In this document: positions 44,268 through 56,200 of the stretch, piece by piece
Layout: each line of letters opens with the position of its first letter
How positions within the stretch are numbered: position 1 is the first letter of the stretch
Assembly: GCF_027532025.1 (NCBI RefSeq)
Contig: NZ_JAPZSY010000003.1
Coordinates: 85,843-149,842 of the forward strand
Length of the DNA: 64,000 bases
Source of the DNA: Inhella sp.
GTDB lineage: Bacteria > Pseudomonadota > Gammaproteobacteria > Burkholderiales > Burkholderiaceae_C
Reading direction: 5' to 3'
The notes under the pieces: model-generated
What the model was told of the DNA's origin: nothing
The model's database searches: none
The model's input: only the letters and a program-made list of their open reading frames with translations
Translations under genes and position numbers: made by a program

Positions 44268-46286
44268 GTGATCGGGGCGCTGCTGCTGGCGGCGGCCGAG
44301 GCCACCGCGCTGCCGCCGGTCATCGTCACCGGAGGCCTGCGCAACGCCCCGGTGCTGGACGCCCCCAGCGCTGTGGGCGTGCTGCACGCCGACGCCCTTC
44401 AGCGCAGCGGCCCCGGCGCCCAGCTCAGCGAATCGCTCTCCCGCCTGCCTGGGGTGTGGGCCGCCGACCGCGGCAACGCCGCCCAAGACCTCCAGCTCAG
44501 CGTGCGCGGCTTCGGCGCCCGCGCCAGCTTTGGCGTGCGGGGCTTGCGCCTGTTCGTGGACGGCCTGCCCGCCACCGCGCCCGACGGCAGCGGCGCCGTG
44601 GGTCACTTTCCTTTGGACGCCGCGGAGCAGCTGGACCTGCTGCGAGGCCCCTTCAGCGCGCTGCACGGCGTGCACAGCGGCGGCGTGCTGAGCCTGCGCA
44701 CCCGCGCGCCTCAGCCGGGTCCCACGCGCTGGCAGGCCGACGCCTGGGCCCAAAGCGACGACCAACAACAGCTGCGCCGGCAGGCCGAAGGCGGCGCGCA
44801 AGGCTCGCCCTGGCGCCTGGGCCTGGCCCACTGGCGCAGCGCCGGCCAGCGCCCGCAGTCGAAGGCCGAGCGCAGCCTGCTGGACGCCCGCTGGGACTGG
44901 GCGCCCGGCTGGAGCCTGCGGGCCAACCTGCACAGCCAGCCCGCGCAAGACCCCCTGGGCCTGACCCGCGCCCAGTGGCAGGCCGAGCCCCAAGGCACCG
45001 CCCCCAACGCGCTCGCCTTCAACAGCCGCAAAACCCTGCAACAACAACAGCTCGGCATGGCGGGGAGCTGGGGCCCGAGTGGCGAGTGGCAACTGCGCGC
45101 CTGGGCCTCGGCCCGGCAGGTGCAGCAGTGGCAGGCCCTGCCCGTGAGCACCCAAGCACCACCCGCCCACCCCGGCGGCGTCATCGACCTGGACCGCCGC
45201 CAACTCGGCGTCGACCTGCGCCACAACGGCCCCCAAGGCACGGTCGGCCTCCAACTGGACGCTCAAGACGAACAACGCCGCGGCTTTGAAAGCTTCATCG
45301 GCCCCACGCTGGGCGTGACGGGCGCCCTGCGGCGCGACGAGCGCAACCGCGCGCTCAGCACCGAGCTCTACGCTCAAAGTGAGCACCGGCTCACCGACGA
45401 CATCAGCCTGCACGCCGGCCTGCGCCTGGGCCAGCTGCGCGTGACCAGCGCCGATCGTTTCCTCAGCAACGGCGACGACGGCGGCCGCCAAAGCACGCCC
45501 ACCGCGCTGCCGGCGCTCGGCCTGGTGGGCCCCCTCGGCAGCCGCAGCCGCTGGTTCGTCAGCCTGGGCCAAGCCCGCGAAACCCCCACCCTGGCCGAAC
45601 TGGCCTACCGGCCCGACGGCAGCGCCGGCCTCAACACCGGCCTGCGACCCCAGCGCAGCCGCCAGGCCGAGGCTGGGCTCAAGCGCCGGCAAGGCGCCTG
45701 GGCGGCGGAGCTGGTGGCCTTTGCCGCTCACACCACCGACGAAATCGTCAGCGCCCGCAACAGCGGCGGCCGCGCTGCCTTCGCCAACGCCGGCCGCACC
45801 CGCCGTCACGGCTTGGAGCTCCAGGCCCAGGGCCCGCTCCAGCCGGGCTGGCGCTGGTCGCTGGCCGCCACCGCCCTCAGCGCCCGCGTGCGCCAGCCCT
45901 ACGCCGTGTGCGGTGCGCCGCCCTGCGCCAGCGCCACGCTCGCCGTGCCAGTCGGCGCCCGCCTGCCGGGGGTGCCGGCACGCGCCCTGCGCCTGGACCT
46001 GGAAAGCCCCGGCGACGCGCCCTGGCAATGGGGCCTCACCGCCAGCGGCCGCAGCCGCCTGTGGGTGGACGAACGCAACACCGATGCCGCTGCCGGCACC
46101 GTCTTGCTCGCCGCCTGGGCCCGCTGGCGGCTCGAGCCCCGCAGCACGCTCACCCTGCGGGTCGACAATGCCGCCGGCCGCCCGCATGCGGCCAGCGTCA
46201 TCGTCAACGAGGCCAACGGCCGCTTCTTCGAGCCCGGCCCTGGTCGCCGCCTCAGCCTGCAGCTGCAGCACCGCCTGTCGCCATGA
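44268..46286 (+). CDS. TonB-dependent outer membrane receptor
   Basis: 672 residues from a GTG at 44268 with a short signal (GALLLAAAEATA). The plug (about 15-140) has VIVTGGLR, LSESLSRLPGV, VRGFGARASFGVRG and LFVDGLPATAPDG. A 22-strand barrel follows and ends with a C-terminal aromatic strand. Features of the plug suggest siderophore, copper or vitamin uptake; substrate not assignable. It begins 10 bp after the dehydrogenase gene and its stop overlaps the HutD gene. Confidence 0.85.
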   Translation: MIGALLLAAAEATALPPVIVTGGLRNAPVLDAPSAVGVLHADALQRSGPGAQLSESLSRLPGVWAADRGNAAQDLQLSVRGFGARASFGVRGLRLFVDGLPATAPDGSGAVGHFPLDAAEQLDLLRGPFSALHGVHSGGVLSLRTRAPQPGPTRWQADAWAQSDDQQQLRRQAEGGAQGSPWRLGLAHWRSAGQRPQSKAERSLLDARWDWAPGWSLRANLHSQPAQDPLGLTRAQWQAEPQGTAPNALAFNSRKTLQQQQLGMAGSWGPSGEWQLRAWASARQVQQWQALPVSTQAPPAHPGGVIDLDRRQLGVDLRHNGPQGTVGLQLDAQDEQRRGFESFIGPTLGVTGALRRDERNRALSTELYAQSEHRLTDDISLHAGLRLGQLRVTSADRFLSNGDDGGRQSTPTALPALGLVGPLGSRSRWFVSLGQARETPTLAELAYRPDGSAGLNTGLRPQRSRQAEAGLKRRQGAWAAELVAFAAHTTDEIVSARNSGGRAAFANAGRTRRHGLELQAQGPLQPGWRWSLAATALSARVRQPYAVCGAPPCASATLAVPVGARLPGVPARALRLDLESPGDAPWQWGLTASGRSRLWVDERNTDAAAGTVLLAAWARWRLEPRSTLTLRVDNAAGRPHAASVIVNEANGRFFEPGPGRRLSLQLQHRLSP

Positions 46287-46873
46287 ACGTCCTGCTTGCC
46301 GACCGCATCGCCCCCACGCCCTGGCGCAACGGCGGGGGCGAAACCCGCGAACTCTTCGTCCACCCCCAAGGGGCCGACACCCACTGGTGCGTGCGCTTGA
46401 GCTTGGCCGACATTCGGCAAGACGGGCCCTTCAGCGCCTTCCCAGGGGTCACCCGCCACTTTGCCGTGCTTGAAGGCGCCGGCGTGGTGCTGACCCTGAA
46501 CGGCCGCGACCACACCCTCACTCCCGACAGCGACCCCCTGACCTTCGACGGCGCGCTCGCGCCGGCCTGCCGCCTGATCAACGGCCCCACCCGCGACCTC
46601 AACCTCATGCTGCAGGGCGACGCCCAAGGCGCCTTGTTGCGGGCCGAACCCGAGCAAGCCTGGCACGACCCCCACCCCAGGCGGGCCCTCTTCGTCAGCG
46701 AACCCGGCGTGCTCCTGCACGCCAGCGGGGAGGCCCTGCCGCTGGCGGCCCGCAGCCTGGTCACCGACCTGCCATCGGGCCCCTGGCGCTGGTTGCCCAG
46801 CGCCACCGGCCCTGCCTACTGGGTGGCGGTGGCCGAGCCCTCGCTGCAAAGCCGCTGGGGAGGGAGCCGATAA
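46283..46873 (+). CDS. HutD/Ves-family cupin protein
   Basis: 196 residues. The start MNVLLADRIAPTPWRNGGGETRELF is that of HutD/Ves proteins. Later FPGVTRHFAVLEGAGVVLTLNG and INGPTRDLNLML fit the two-cupin fold. HutD is associated with histidine-use operons, but no hut genes are near; in this place it is coupled by a 4-bp overlap to the TonB receptor. Its biochemical role is not known. Confidence 0.85.
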   Translation: MNVLLADRIAPTPWRNGGGETRELFVHPQGADTHWCVRLSLADIRQDGPFSAFPGVTRHFAVLEGAGVVLTLNGRDHTLTPDSDPLTFDGALAPACRLINGPTRDLNLMLQGDAQGALLRAEPEQAWHDPHPRRALFVSEPGVLLHASGEALPLAARSLVTDLPSGPWRWLPSATGPAYWVAVAEPSLQSRWGGSR

Positions 46874-47180
46874 CAAAGTCTTGATCTTGCGGTCAATGTC
46901 TTGAACGACTTGCCAGATGGTCGCACTGGCACGATGTCAATGCCTTGAACAGCCAGCGCTCAGCTGACCCAGCCTGCGACCCTGTGGCCACCTAGCCAGT
47001 GGCTGCTGTGCAGCGTTTGCGGCCATTCGCATCCTGCAACCGAATGAACACTGCTGTTCAGTCAGCAGTCATAGGCTGACCTGGCACCGGCCCCTCACCA
47101 ATGACTGAAATTGAGGGCACTGCGGTCAGCCAGCCTTGCGGGTCGAGCGCGGCTTACCCGGTGAATTTCTGAGCGAAGAC
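46874..47180. other. Gene-free region between HutD and the RTX gene
   Basis: No convincing frame. It holds a near-direct repeat (CAATGTCTTGAAC and CAATGCCTTGAAC, about 46 bp apart) and a small inverted repeat (ACTGCTG with CAGCAGT near 47,050). It is AT-richer than the genes before it and marks a change in base composition. Confidence 0.5.
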
Positions 47181-47222
47181 CCATCTTTGCGCCTTGCCGC
47201 CAGGGCAAGTCGCGCAAGATGG
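47181..47222 (-). terminator. Large hairpin after the RTX gene
   Basis: CCATCTTTGCGC and GCGCAAGATGG, extended by CTTGCC and GGCAAG around a GCCAG loop, form a long imperfect stem, 19 bp past the RTX stop on the minus strand. There is no T-run, but its position suits a transcript end for the secretion operon. Confidence 0.5.
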
Positions 47223-47240
47223 GCCTCACTCTTGACTCGG

Positions 47241-50200
47241 TTACGCCAGTCCGCTCACAGCGAGGCCTTGATGGCGTCGGCTGCCTTCTTCTTGATTGCC
47301 AGCAGAGAAAGTCTGCACCGCCGGAACGTCAAACGCCGCCATGGCCTGAACGAGTCCTGCCACTTGCGCATCCGTCAGCACCGAAGCGTCGCTGAACTTG
47401 AAGCGCTCCACTTTGTGCTGATTGCCCAAGAACCAGTTCTCCATCGTCATCACGTCTGCAGTGCCGTTGATGCGGATTTCCAGCGCATTGGCATTGCGCA
47501 CAAAGCGAACATCGCTTTGCAGCACATTGCTACCGAACTCCACCCAGTCCAGCACATTGGCTGCTGTGTCGTTTTCGCTGATGCGATCCAAACCACTGCC
47601 ACGCCCGAAGCGGTAGGTGTCGCCACCAGTGCCGCCAATCAAACTGTCGTTGCCAGCACCGCCATCCAGAGTGTCGGCACCGTCGCCGCCGTTGAAGGTG
47701 TTGTTGCCACTGTTTCCAGTCAAACGGTTGGCCAGCGCATTGCCCGTACCGTTTAAGGCCCCAGTGCCCTGAAGACTCAAGTTCTCCAAGTTCGCGCCCA
47801 GCGTCCAGGTCACATCAGAAAGCACGGTGTCGGTACCCTCGTTCGCCGCTTCGTTGATGACGTCGTCAGCTTGATTCACACGGTAGGTGTCGTTGCCAGT
47901 ACCGCCGACCAAAGAGTCCTTGCCTAAACCACCATCCAAGGTGTCGTCACCGGCACCGCCCGTCAAGGTGTTTGCACCGCTGTTACCGGTCAAGATGTTT
48001 GCTAACGCATTACCCGTGCCGTTCAAGGCGCCAGTGCCTTGAAGGCTCAGGTTCTCCAAGTTTGCGCCCAGCGTCCAGGTCACATCAGAGAGCACGGTGT
48101 CAGTGCCCTCGTTAGCGGCTTCGGTGATGACATCGTCAGCTTGGTTCACGCGGTAGGTGTCGTTGCCAGTACCGCCCACCAGTGAGTCCTTACCGAGACC
48201 ACCATCCAAGGTGTCGTCACCTGCACCGCCCGTGAGCCTGTTGGCACCACTGTTGCCGGTCAATGTGTTGGCCAGGGCATTGCCTGTGCCATTCACCGCG
48301 CCCGTGCCGGTCAATACCAACCTTTCGACTTCCGCACCCAGCGTGTAAGTGATGCCGGTCTCCACAGTGTCGATGCCGCCATTGGCTGCTTCGGTCACCA
48401 CGTCGCCCGCAACATCCACCACATAGGTGTCATTGCCTGCGCCGCCCGCCATGGAGTCAATGCCAGCGCCGCCATTCAGACGGTTGTTGCCAATGTTGCC
48501 GGTCAAGGTGTTCGCGAGGCCGTTGCCCGTGCCGTTCACCTCCGCCGTGCCGGTCAGCACCAAGCGCTCGACTTCCGCGCCCAAGGTATAGCTGATGCCA
48601 GTCTCCACGGTATCAATGCCGCCATTGGCGGCCTCGGTCACCACGTCACCCACAACATCCACCACATAGGTGTCGTCACCCGCGCCGCCCACCAGAGTGT
48701 CGATGCCCAAGCCACCATCCAGTCGGTTGCTGCCGCTGTTGCCGGTCAGCGTGTTGGCCAGGGCGTTCCCGGTCCCGTTGATGGGACCCGTGCCCATGAG
48801 CGTCAGGCTCTCCACTTCAGCGCCCAGCGTGTAGCTGACCGAAGCTTCTACCTTGTCGGCGCCGCCGCCCGCAAGCTCGGTCACCACATCACCCGCGTTG
48901 TCCACCACATAGACGTCGTTGCCCGCACCGCCCGTCATCGTGTCCAGGCCCGCGCCACCATCAATGCGGTTCGCTCCGGCGTTGCCCACCAAGGTGTTGT
49001 TCAAGGCGTTGCCGGTTGCGTTCAGGGCGTTCGACCCGGTCAACGTCAGCCGTTCGATGTTGCTCGACAGCGTGTACGAGGCCGACGCACTCACGCTGTC
49101 GATGCCCTCGTTCAACGCTTCGGTGATGACATCGCTGCTTGAATCGACGACATAGCTGTCGTCGCCAGTGCCACCGATCAGGGTGTCAATGCCAGCCCCG
49201 CCATCTAGGGTGTCATTGCCGGCATTGCCTCGCAGCGTGTTCGCCCCTGCGTTGCCCACCAACACGTTGGTCAACTCATTGCCAGTGCCGGTGGTGTTCA
49301 ACGTACCTGTGAGGGTGAGGTTTTCGACCCAGGTGGGCAGCACGTAGCTGACGGTCGAAGAGACCGAGTCGGTGCCTTGACCCTCTTCCTCGTACACGTC
49401 ATCGCCCGATACCTGCCCGAACTGGTCGAAGACCTGAACCGCATCCACCATGTAGCTGTCGTCTCCCAACCCACCGGCCATGTAATCGGCTCCAGTTCCG
49501 CCGTTCAGCACGTTGTTGCCAGCATTGCCGTATAGCTGGTTGTTCAAGCCGTTGCCGGTGCCATTGATGTTGGCGCTGCCCGTCAACTCCAGGGCCTCCA
49601 CGTTGCTGGGCAGTGTGTAGGTTGCGGAGCTTTGCACCGAGTCCCAATCGCCTTCCCCAGCGTTTTCGACCACCACGTCGGTGCTCGCGTCGACGATGAA
49701 GACGTCGTTGCCCGTACCGCCCACCAAGCGGTCTGTACCCGCGCCGCCGTCCAGGGTGTCATTGCCAGCAGCGCCACTCAGGGTGTCGTTGCCCTCCAGA
49801 CCCAGAAGGCGGTCGTTTCCTGCGCTTCCCACCAGGTTATCAGCGGTCGCTGTTCCACGAATGGTTGACATCTTCTCGATCAAAAAGTCTCGCGACCAGA
49901 TGGTGCCGTCTGCAAACCGAACCTGCCCGAAAGGACTGTTCCACACCATGAACCGAACCATGAGGATGGAGTCCGTCGTGCCGTTGATGCTCAGGCGTAC
50001 GTCTTCGCTTGAACCGATCCTTTGTAGGGTGATGTCGTCCGCATAGATGCCGGCACCAAGTTCAATCGTCGCAATGCCAGCATGCACGGTATCGGCACCG
50101 TCACCGCGGCCAAACCGGATCACATCCGGTCCGCCGATCCAGCTGTCATATGTGTCGTCGCCCGCACCGCCCTGCAGTGTGTCAGCGCCCTCTCCTCCCC

Positions 50201-53200
50201 GAAGGGTGTCGCTCCCTTCATCACCGATGACGAGGTCATCGCCTTCCCCGCCATCTACAACATCGTTACCGCCAGCACCGGAAAGGGTGTCGTTGCCCAG
50301 TTCGCCCAAGAGGTAGTCATTGCCCAGGCCGCCTTGGATGTTGTCATCGCCGTCGCCGCCAAAGATCAGATCGCTGTTGTCGCCGCCCATGATCGTGTCG
50401 CGACCGGTGCCACCAGACAGCTGCTGGTACACATGTTCCGCACCGCCGGCTTTGCCATCAATGAAGTCGTCTCCAGCGCCGCCTTCGATGGTGTCTCGGC
50501 CGCTGCCACCGATCAACGTGTCGTTGCCGTCGCCACCGTAGATGGCATTCAACCCCTCGCCACCGTCGAGATGGTCATCTCCACCGAAGCCTTGCAGAGT
50601 GTCATCTCCACCAAGAGAAGCCAACGTGTCGGCAGCATTGGTTCCGACCAGGAAATCTGCGTCGGCCGTGCCTCGATTGCCATTGGCTTGGCTCCTGGCA
50701 AGCGCGGCCATAGCAGCGGGGTTCAAGCTGCTGCCATCCTCAAGTGTCAGCAGAAAGTTGAATCGCCCCTCCACGATCGTCAACTTGTCCGCTCCAGGGC
50801 CGAAGCTCACGACCAACCCGTTGCCGTCCGCTACCACGGAGATGTCGGCGAACAACCAGCCTCGCACCTGAATGTTGGTTTGACGGTTGTTGACGATGAC
50901 ATCGGCCCCATCGCCCCGATCGAACTGCACGATCGCACTGTTTTGGCTGATGTGCCAGTCGACTTGGATGGTGTCATTGCCCAGGCCACCCACGAGCACG
51001 TCGCCGCCGCCGCGCGAAACCAACACGTCATTGCCTGCGCCACCACGCAAGGTGTCGGACTGCGCCGAAACACCTGGCGATGCCAAGAACTCGTCGTGCG
51101 TGTTGAAGATGTCCTTGCTCAGCGGCAGTACTTGGTCCGACAGGTAATCATCTCCGTCTCCAGCGTCGACTGTGCTGTGCTGGCCGCTACCGGACAAAGA
51201 GTCGTTACCGAGCCCGCCCAACACCGTGGACGCACCCATGTTGCTCGCCAGTCCCAAACCCTCAACGTTTGCAATATCACCGACGCGATAGACGCCAACT
51301 TGACCGATGCTCAAGGTGACGAAGTCATTGCCGCCGTTAAGTGACTCTTCTACGAAGTCCCCTTGACCTAGGACATAGCTGTCATTGCCGTCGCCTCCAA
51401 CGAGTCGGTTCGCACCGGTGTTGGTCGAGCCATCCAGTAAGTTCGCTCCGACATTGCCTCGACCGTCGATTGCGTTGCTGCCAACCAAACGGAGGTTTTC
51501 AAAGCCGATACCGAGGGTCCAACTGACACTCGATTCAACCGTATCCAGCGCCGTAGACCAATTCGAAAGCAACACGTCGCCCGTGTTGTCAACCTTGTAG
51601 TAGTTGTTTTTCTTGCCGCCAATCAAGGTATCGGCACCGGCGCCGCCGTCAAGCATCACGAAGTTGGTGATGGCGGAAGCGTTGATTGCGTTGCTTCCTG
51701 AATTCCCAACAAAGGAATCTCGGACGTAGAACCCGTCAATGACCCGGAAGCGGTAAGAAGGCTCAAGATCAAGGTTCTCGACGTTACTCGGCAACGTATA
51801 CAAGTTCGTATTGATCAGAACGGTGTCCGTGCCTTCATCTGACAACTCGACGACTACGACTAGCGAAGGCGTGCTCACTGTGTTGTAGCCAGCGTTGCGC
51901 CTAATGTCGTAGTAGTCGTCTCCCTTGCCACCCAGCAGGGTGTCTGCCCCATCGCGGCTGGCCAATCGATTGCTCGCATCGTTGCCAACGATCCGGTTGC
52001 TCAGCTCGTTGCCATACCCATCAACAGCGAGCACGCCTGTGAGCGTCAGGTCCTCCACGTTGGGCGGCAAGAACCAAGTGAACGAGGATTCGATGCGATC
52101 GCGCCCTTGATTGGCAGCTTCCGTCACCGTGTCGTTGGGGTGATCGACCACGAACACGTCATCTGCAGCCGTTCCCACCATGGCGTTCTGCACGCTGGTG
52201 TTGGAGATGCGCGAGTTGATCGCTGCTGCATCCCACACGGTGCCGTCTTGGAACGAGATCTGGTCTACCGTGTTGGTGGACGCTGCGAAGTGGTTGAGCA
52301 CGCGCACGTGCCCTGCAGTGGGGCCGTACGCTACGTAGAGGTCGTTGCCGTAGCGCATCAACTGCACTTGAGCCGGGGTGATCCCCGCGCCGAACGCAAT
52401 TCGGTCGTTGCCGGACAGCTCCGTGATGGTGTCCACACCGCTGTCGAGGGACACCACGTACACGTCATCGCCAGCACCGCCGAACAGGCTGTCGTTGCCC
52501 TGTCCGCCCTCCAAGGTGTCGTTGGCCGTGTCGTACGCGTAGTTGGTGCTGTCGTCGCCCCAAATCACGTCGGCACCCGCGCCACCCGCCACGTAATCGT
52601 GACCACTGGCCCCGAACAAGGAGTCGTTGCCTTCGCCCCCATCCAAGGAGTCATTGCCGCCATACGCATTGATCGTGTCGTTGCCGCCGAGGCTGTTGAT
52701 GGTCTCTGCCCAGTTGAACCCCGTGAGGCTGTCCGCGCCCTCGGTCAACCCAGCGGACCTTGCCCGGTCGGCCAAGGACGCCCCGACCCAAACTGTTCCG
52801 TCTTGGAACCGAAGATCGATCTTGGAGTTGGTGGGGGTCGTCACGGCCTGTCGCAGCACCACGGTGCCGTTGCCCACCGTAAGGCGCAAGTTGCCCGCAC
52901 CGTCATGCACCATTCGCAGGTTGGACGGAGTGATGCCTTGCGGCAGCACCAAGGCGTTGGCGCCGTCCAAGTCGTGGATCGTGACTTCGCCCGTGACCGG
53001 GAAAACCGACAGCTCAAAGGTGTCGTTGCCGGCGCCACCAGACATCGACTCGCCATCGATCAGTCGGTCGTCGCCGTCACCACCGTCCAAGTTGTCACTG
53101 CCCGTGCCGCCATCGAGCACGTCGTTACCAGCGGCGCCATAAAGGTTGTCATTGCCCGCTCCGCCATACACCGTGTCTTGCCCGGCTTGGGCGTAAACGG

Positions 53201-56200
53201 TGTCGCTTCCGCCTTGGGCATTGATCAAGTCGGCGCCCGGGTTGCCAAAGATGGTTTCCGAGGCATCGGTTCCGGTGAGGGCGAGGAAGACTCTGTTTGC
53301 GATCTCGGCCTGGTTCCAAACCGTCCCGTCTGCAAAGCGAAGTGCCTCGATGGACTTTCCATCGAAGTGACCGGTCACCGTGAGCTGCTCCAACCCGTCG
53401 CGGTTGCGCACCACCAGATCATTGCCAGCGCGGGTGATCACCACGTTGGCAGGGGTCAAGGCCGAGCCCAGTTGCACGGTATCGACCTCGCCGTTGACGG
53501 TGTTGGTTTCAACGATGACGTCTGAGCCGTCGGTCGAATCCCACTCGTAGGTATCCGACCCCAAGCCGCCGATCAATTGATCGGCGCCAGCCTGGCCGCC
53601 CAAAGTGTCGTTGCCTTCCCCACCTTGCAGCGTGTCCGCGCCTTGGCCACCCCGAAGCAGGTCCGCCCCCAAGCCGCCCACGAGCAGGTTTGCGCCGTCG
53701 TTGCCGCGCAGCGTGTCGTCGCCTGCGCCACCAGTTGCGTTCTCGATGTGGGTGCCAAAGCCGATGAAGGCTTGGTCGGCGCTCAAGATGCTCGCCTGTT
53801 TGGCGCCACGGTAGATCCAAGAACCGGGCGTCAGGTCGACGGAAACCGCCTGGGTCTCCGCGCTGGCATCGAACAGGTCCGTGCCGCCACTGTCTTGAAT
53901 CCAGCGAGGCCCGAAGGTGTGGGTGGTGTTGCCCGCGCCCACGCTCTGCGGCACGCCGAAGTGGTACTGCAGCGCCGCGATGTCAAATGCCGCCAACCCC
54001 GTGGCGGGAGCGCCGGATCGGGTGTACGACATGACTGAGTTGGCCGTGCTGTTCTCGGCAACCGGCAGCATGGGCATCTCGAAAGGATGCTTCAGACCCA
54101 ACACGTGTCCGATCTCGTGGAGCAGCACCTCAAACCCCTCGGTGCCCACCGCCAAGGTGCGGCGGGTTTCGGTTTGGCCGAACTCGTTCGTGCGCGTGGC
54201 CGAGTAAAGGTCGCTGTTGAGGTGAACCTCGCCCGTTCCAGGGTTGGCGTAGCCCGCAAACCCCCCCATGCTCTCCGACATGAGGTCGTCCATGTGGAAG
54301 CTCAGGTCGGCGTCGGCGCCGTCGGCCAATTCCACGAACGAGAGATCGAGCACATCGCTGAAACGCGAAAGCGCCTCGCGCACGGCCTGCTTCTGGGCGT
54401 CTGTGTACAGGTAGAACCCCGTGACCGCCGGATCGGTGGACGTTGCAAACGAATAGGTCAGGGTCTTCTTGCCATGCGCCCGCACTTCTTCGCGTGACAG
54501 CAGCGCGTTCACAAAGTACAGCGACTCCAGCGACTGGTACGGATCGACGGGCAACTCGCTGGTTGTTGGTGCCGGTGCACGCGCCAAGATGTCACTGGTG
54601 CCCCAAACCGTGCCGTCTTCAAACCGAATCTCAGCAATCCGCGCCTGCGCGTCGCCTTGGTCAATGGCCTGCGCCCCACTGCCTTGGTAGCCCAGTCCGA
54701 ACGCGTCCGTGCCGTAGTAACCGGACACACGAACCTGATCGGTGGTGCCGTAATTGATCAGCAGATCGGAGCCTTCACGGACCAGCGAACGAACTTCACT
54801 GCTACCGAACTTGAAAACAATCGCGTTGCGAGAGCCATCACCCCCGTTGTCACTGATCAAGTCTTGGCCATCGCCGACTGAGAAGACGTAGGTGTCGCTG
54901 AAGGCGCCGCCAAACATCTGGTCGTTGCCTGCACCCCCCTCCAAGATGTCAGCACCGTCGGCCGTCTCGCCAACGTCGCCCCACATCAGGTCACGGCCAG
55001 CGCCGCCCTTGAGGTAGTCGTCGCCCCCGCCTCCGAACAAGTTGTCGTCCTCGGTGCCGCCATCCAAGATGTCATTGCCAGCTTCGCCCTGCAAGCGGTC
55101 GCTGCCCGCACCACCCATCAAGTGGTCGCCGTCATCGCCCCCATACAGCACGTCTTTGCCGGCGCCGCCATCCAACAGGTCACCGCCCTTGCCGCCCCAC
55201 AATTCATCGTCGTTGGCCTCGCCAAAGGCATGGTCGTTGCCCTCGCCGCCGTACAGGGTGTCGTTCTCGGTGCCGCCATAGAGGTAGTCGTCACCGTGAT
55301 CGCCCCACAGCGTGTCGTTGCCAGCACCGCCGTTCAAGAAGTCGCCGCCCATGCGGGCCTTGTCCAAGCCTGCCGGGTAGGAGGTCGTCCCCTCCAGAAA
55401 GGGCGCGTCGCCGACGAGCTTGTCGTCACCGCTCCCGCCATCGAGCATGTCTGCCCCGTAGCCACCCACCAGGGTGTCGGCTTCGGTGCCTCCGCTGAGA
55501 GAGTCGCGTCCTGCGCCACCAGACAACTCGTCGTTGCCAGCGCCGCCACTCAGTTCGTCGTCGCCGTCGTAGCCGACGAGCAAGTCGTTGCCGCCGTCGC
55601 CAAACAGGCGGTCGTGGTTGTTGGCGCCGTACACGGCGTCGTTGCCTTCTCCGCCATACAACAGCGCCCCTTGCGTGTTGGTGCCGGGCGGCAGCATGTT
55701 GCCGCCGTAGCCATAGTTCAGGGGGAAGGTCAGCGCCTTGCCCAAGTTGGCCGTAGGGGCCCGGTCGAGGTCGGCATTGCGAGTCACGTTCTCGCTGTCA
55801 CCGATGGTGACCGTGATGTCCAAGGACGGCTCCAGGCTCGCATCCACCGAATCAGGGTTGTTCCACCACATGTAGGTGGATCCAGAGGGCGTCGTCACCA
55901 GCTTGGGGCTGAAGGCGATGTTGAACACCGCCAGCTCGGGGTGAGGCTTGTTGGTGTAGGTCGTACTCAAGTACCGGTAAGAGAAGGGGGTGCTGGTGTC
56001 CGCGTCCGTCATGAGCCAGTCGTCGGCCCAAGCCCCCGCTTGCCAGAACAAGGCCACTTCTCCGCTGCCAATGGTCGTGGCGCGGATCATGTCGAACATG
56101 CCGCCCGCCCGCAGGATGTCGTTGCCGACCCCACCGTAGGCCACGTCTTTGCCATCACCGGTCAGGATGAAGTCGGTGCCATCGCCGCCTTCCAGCCAGT

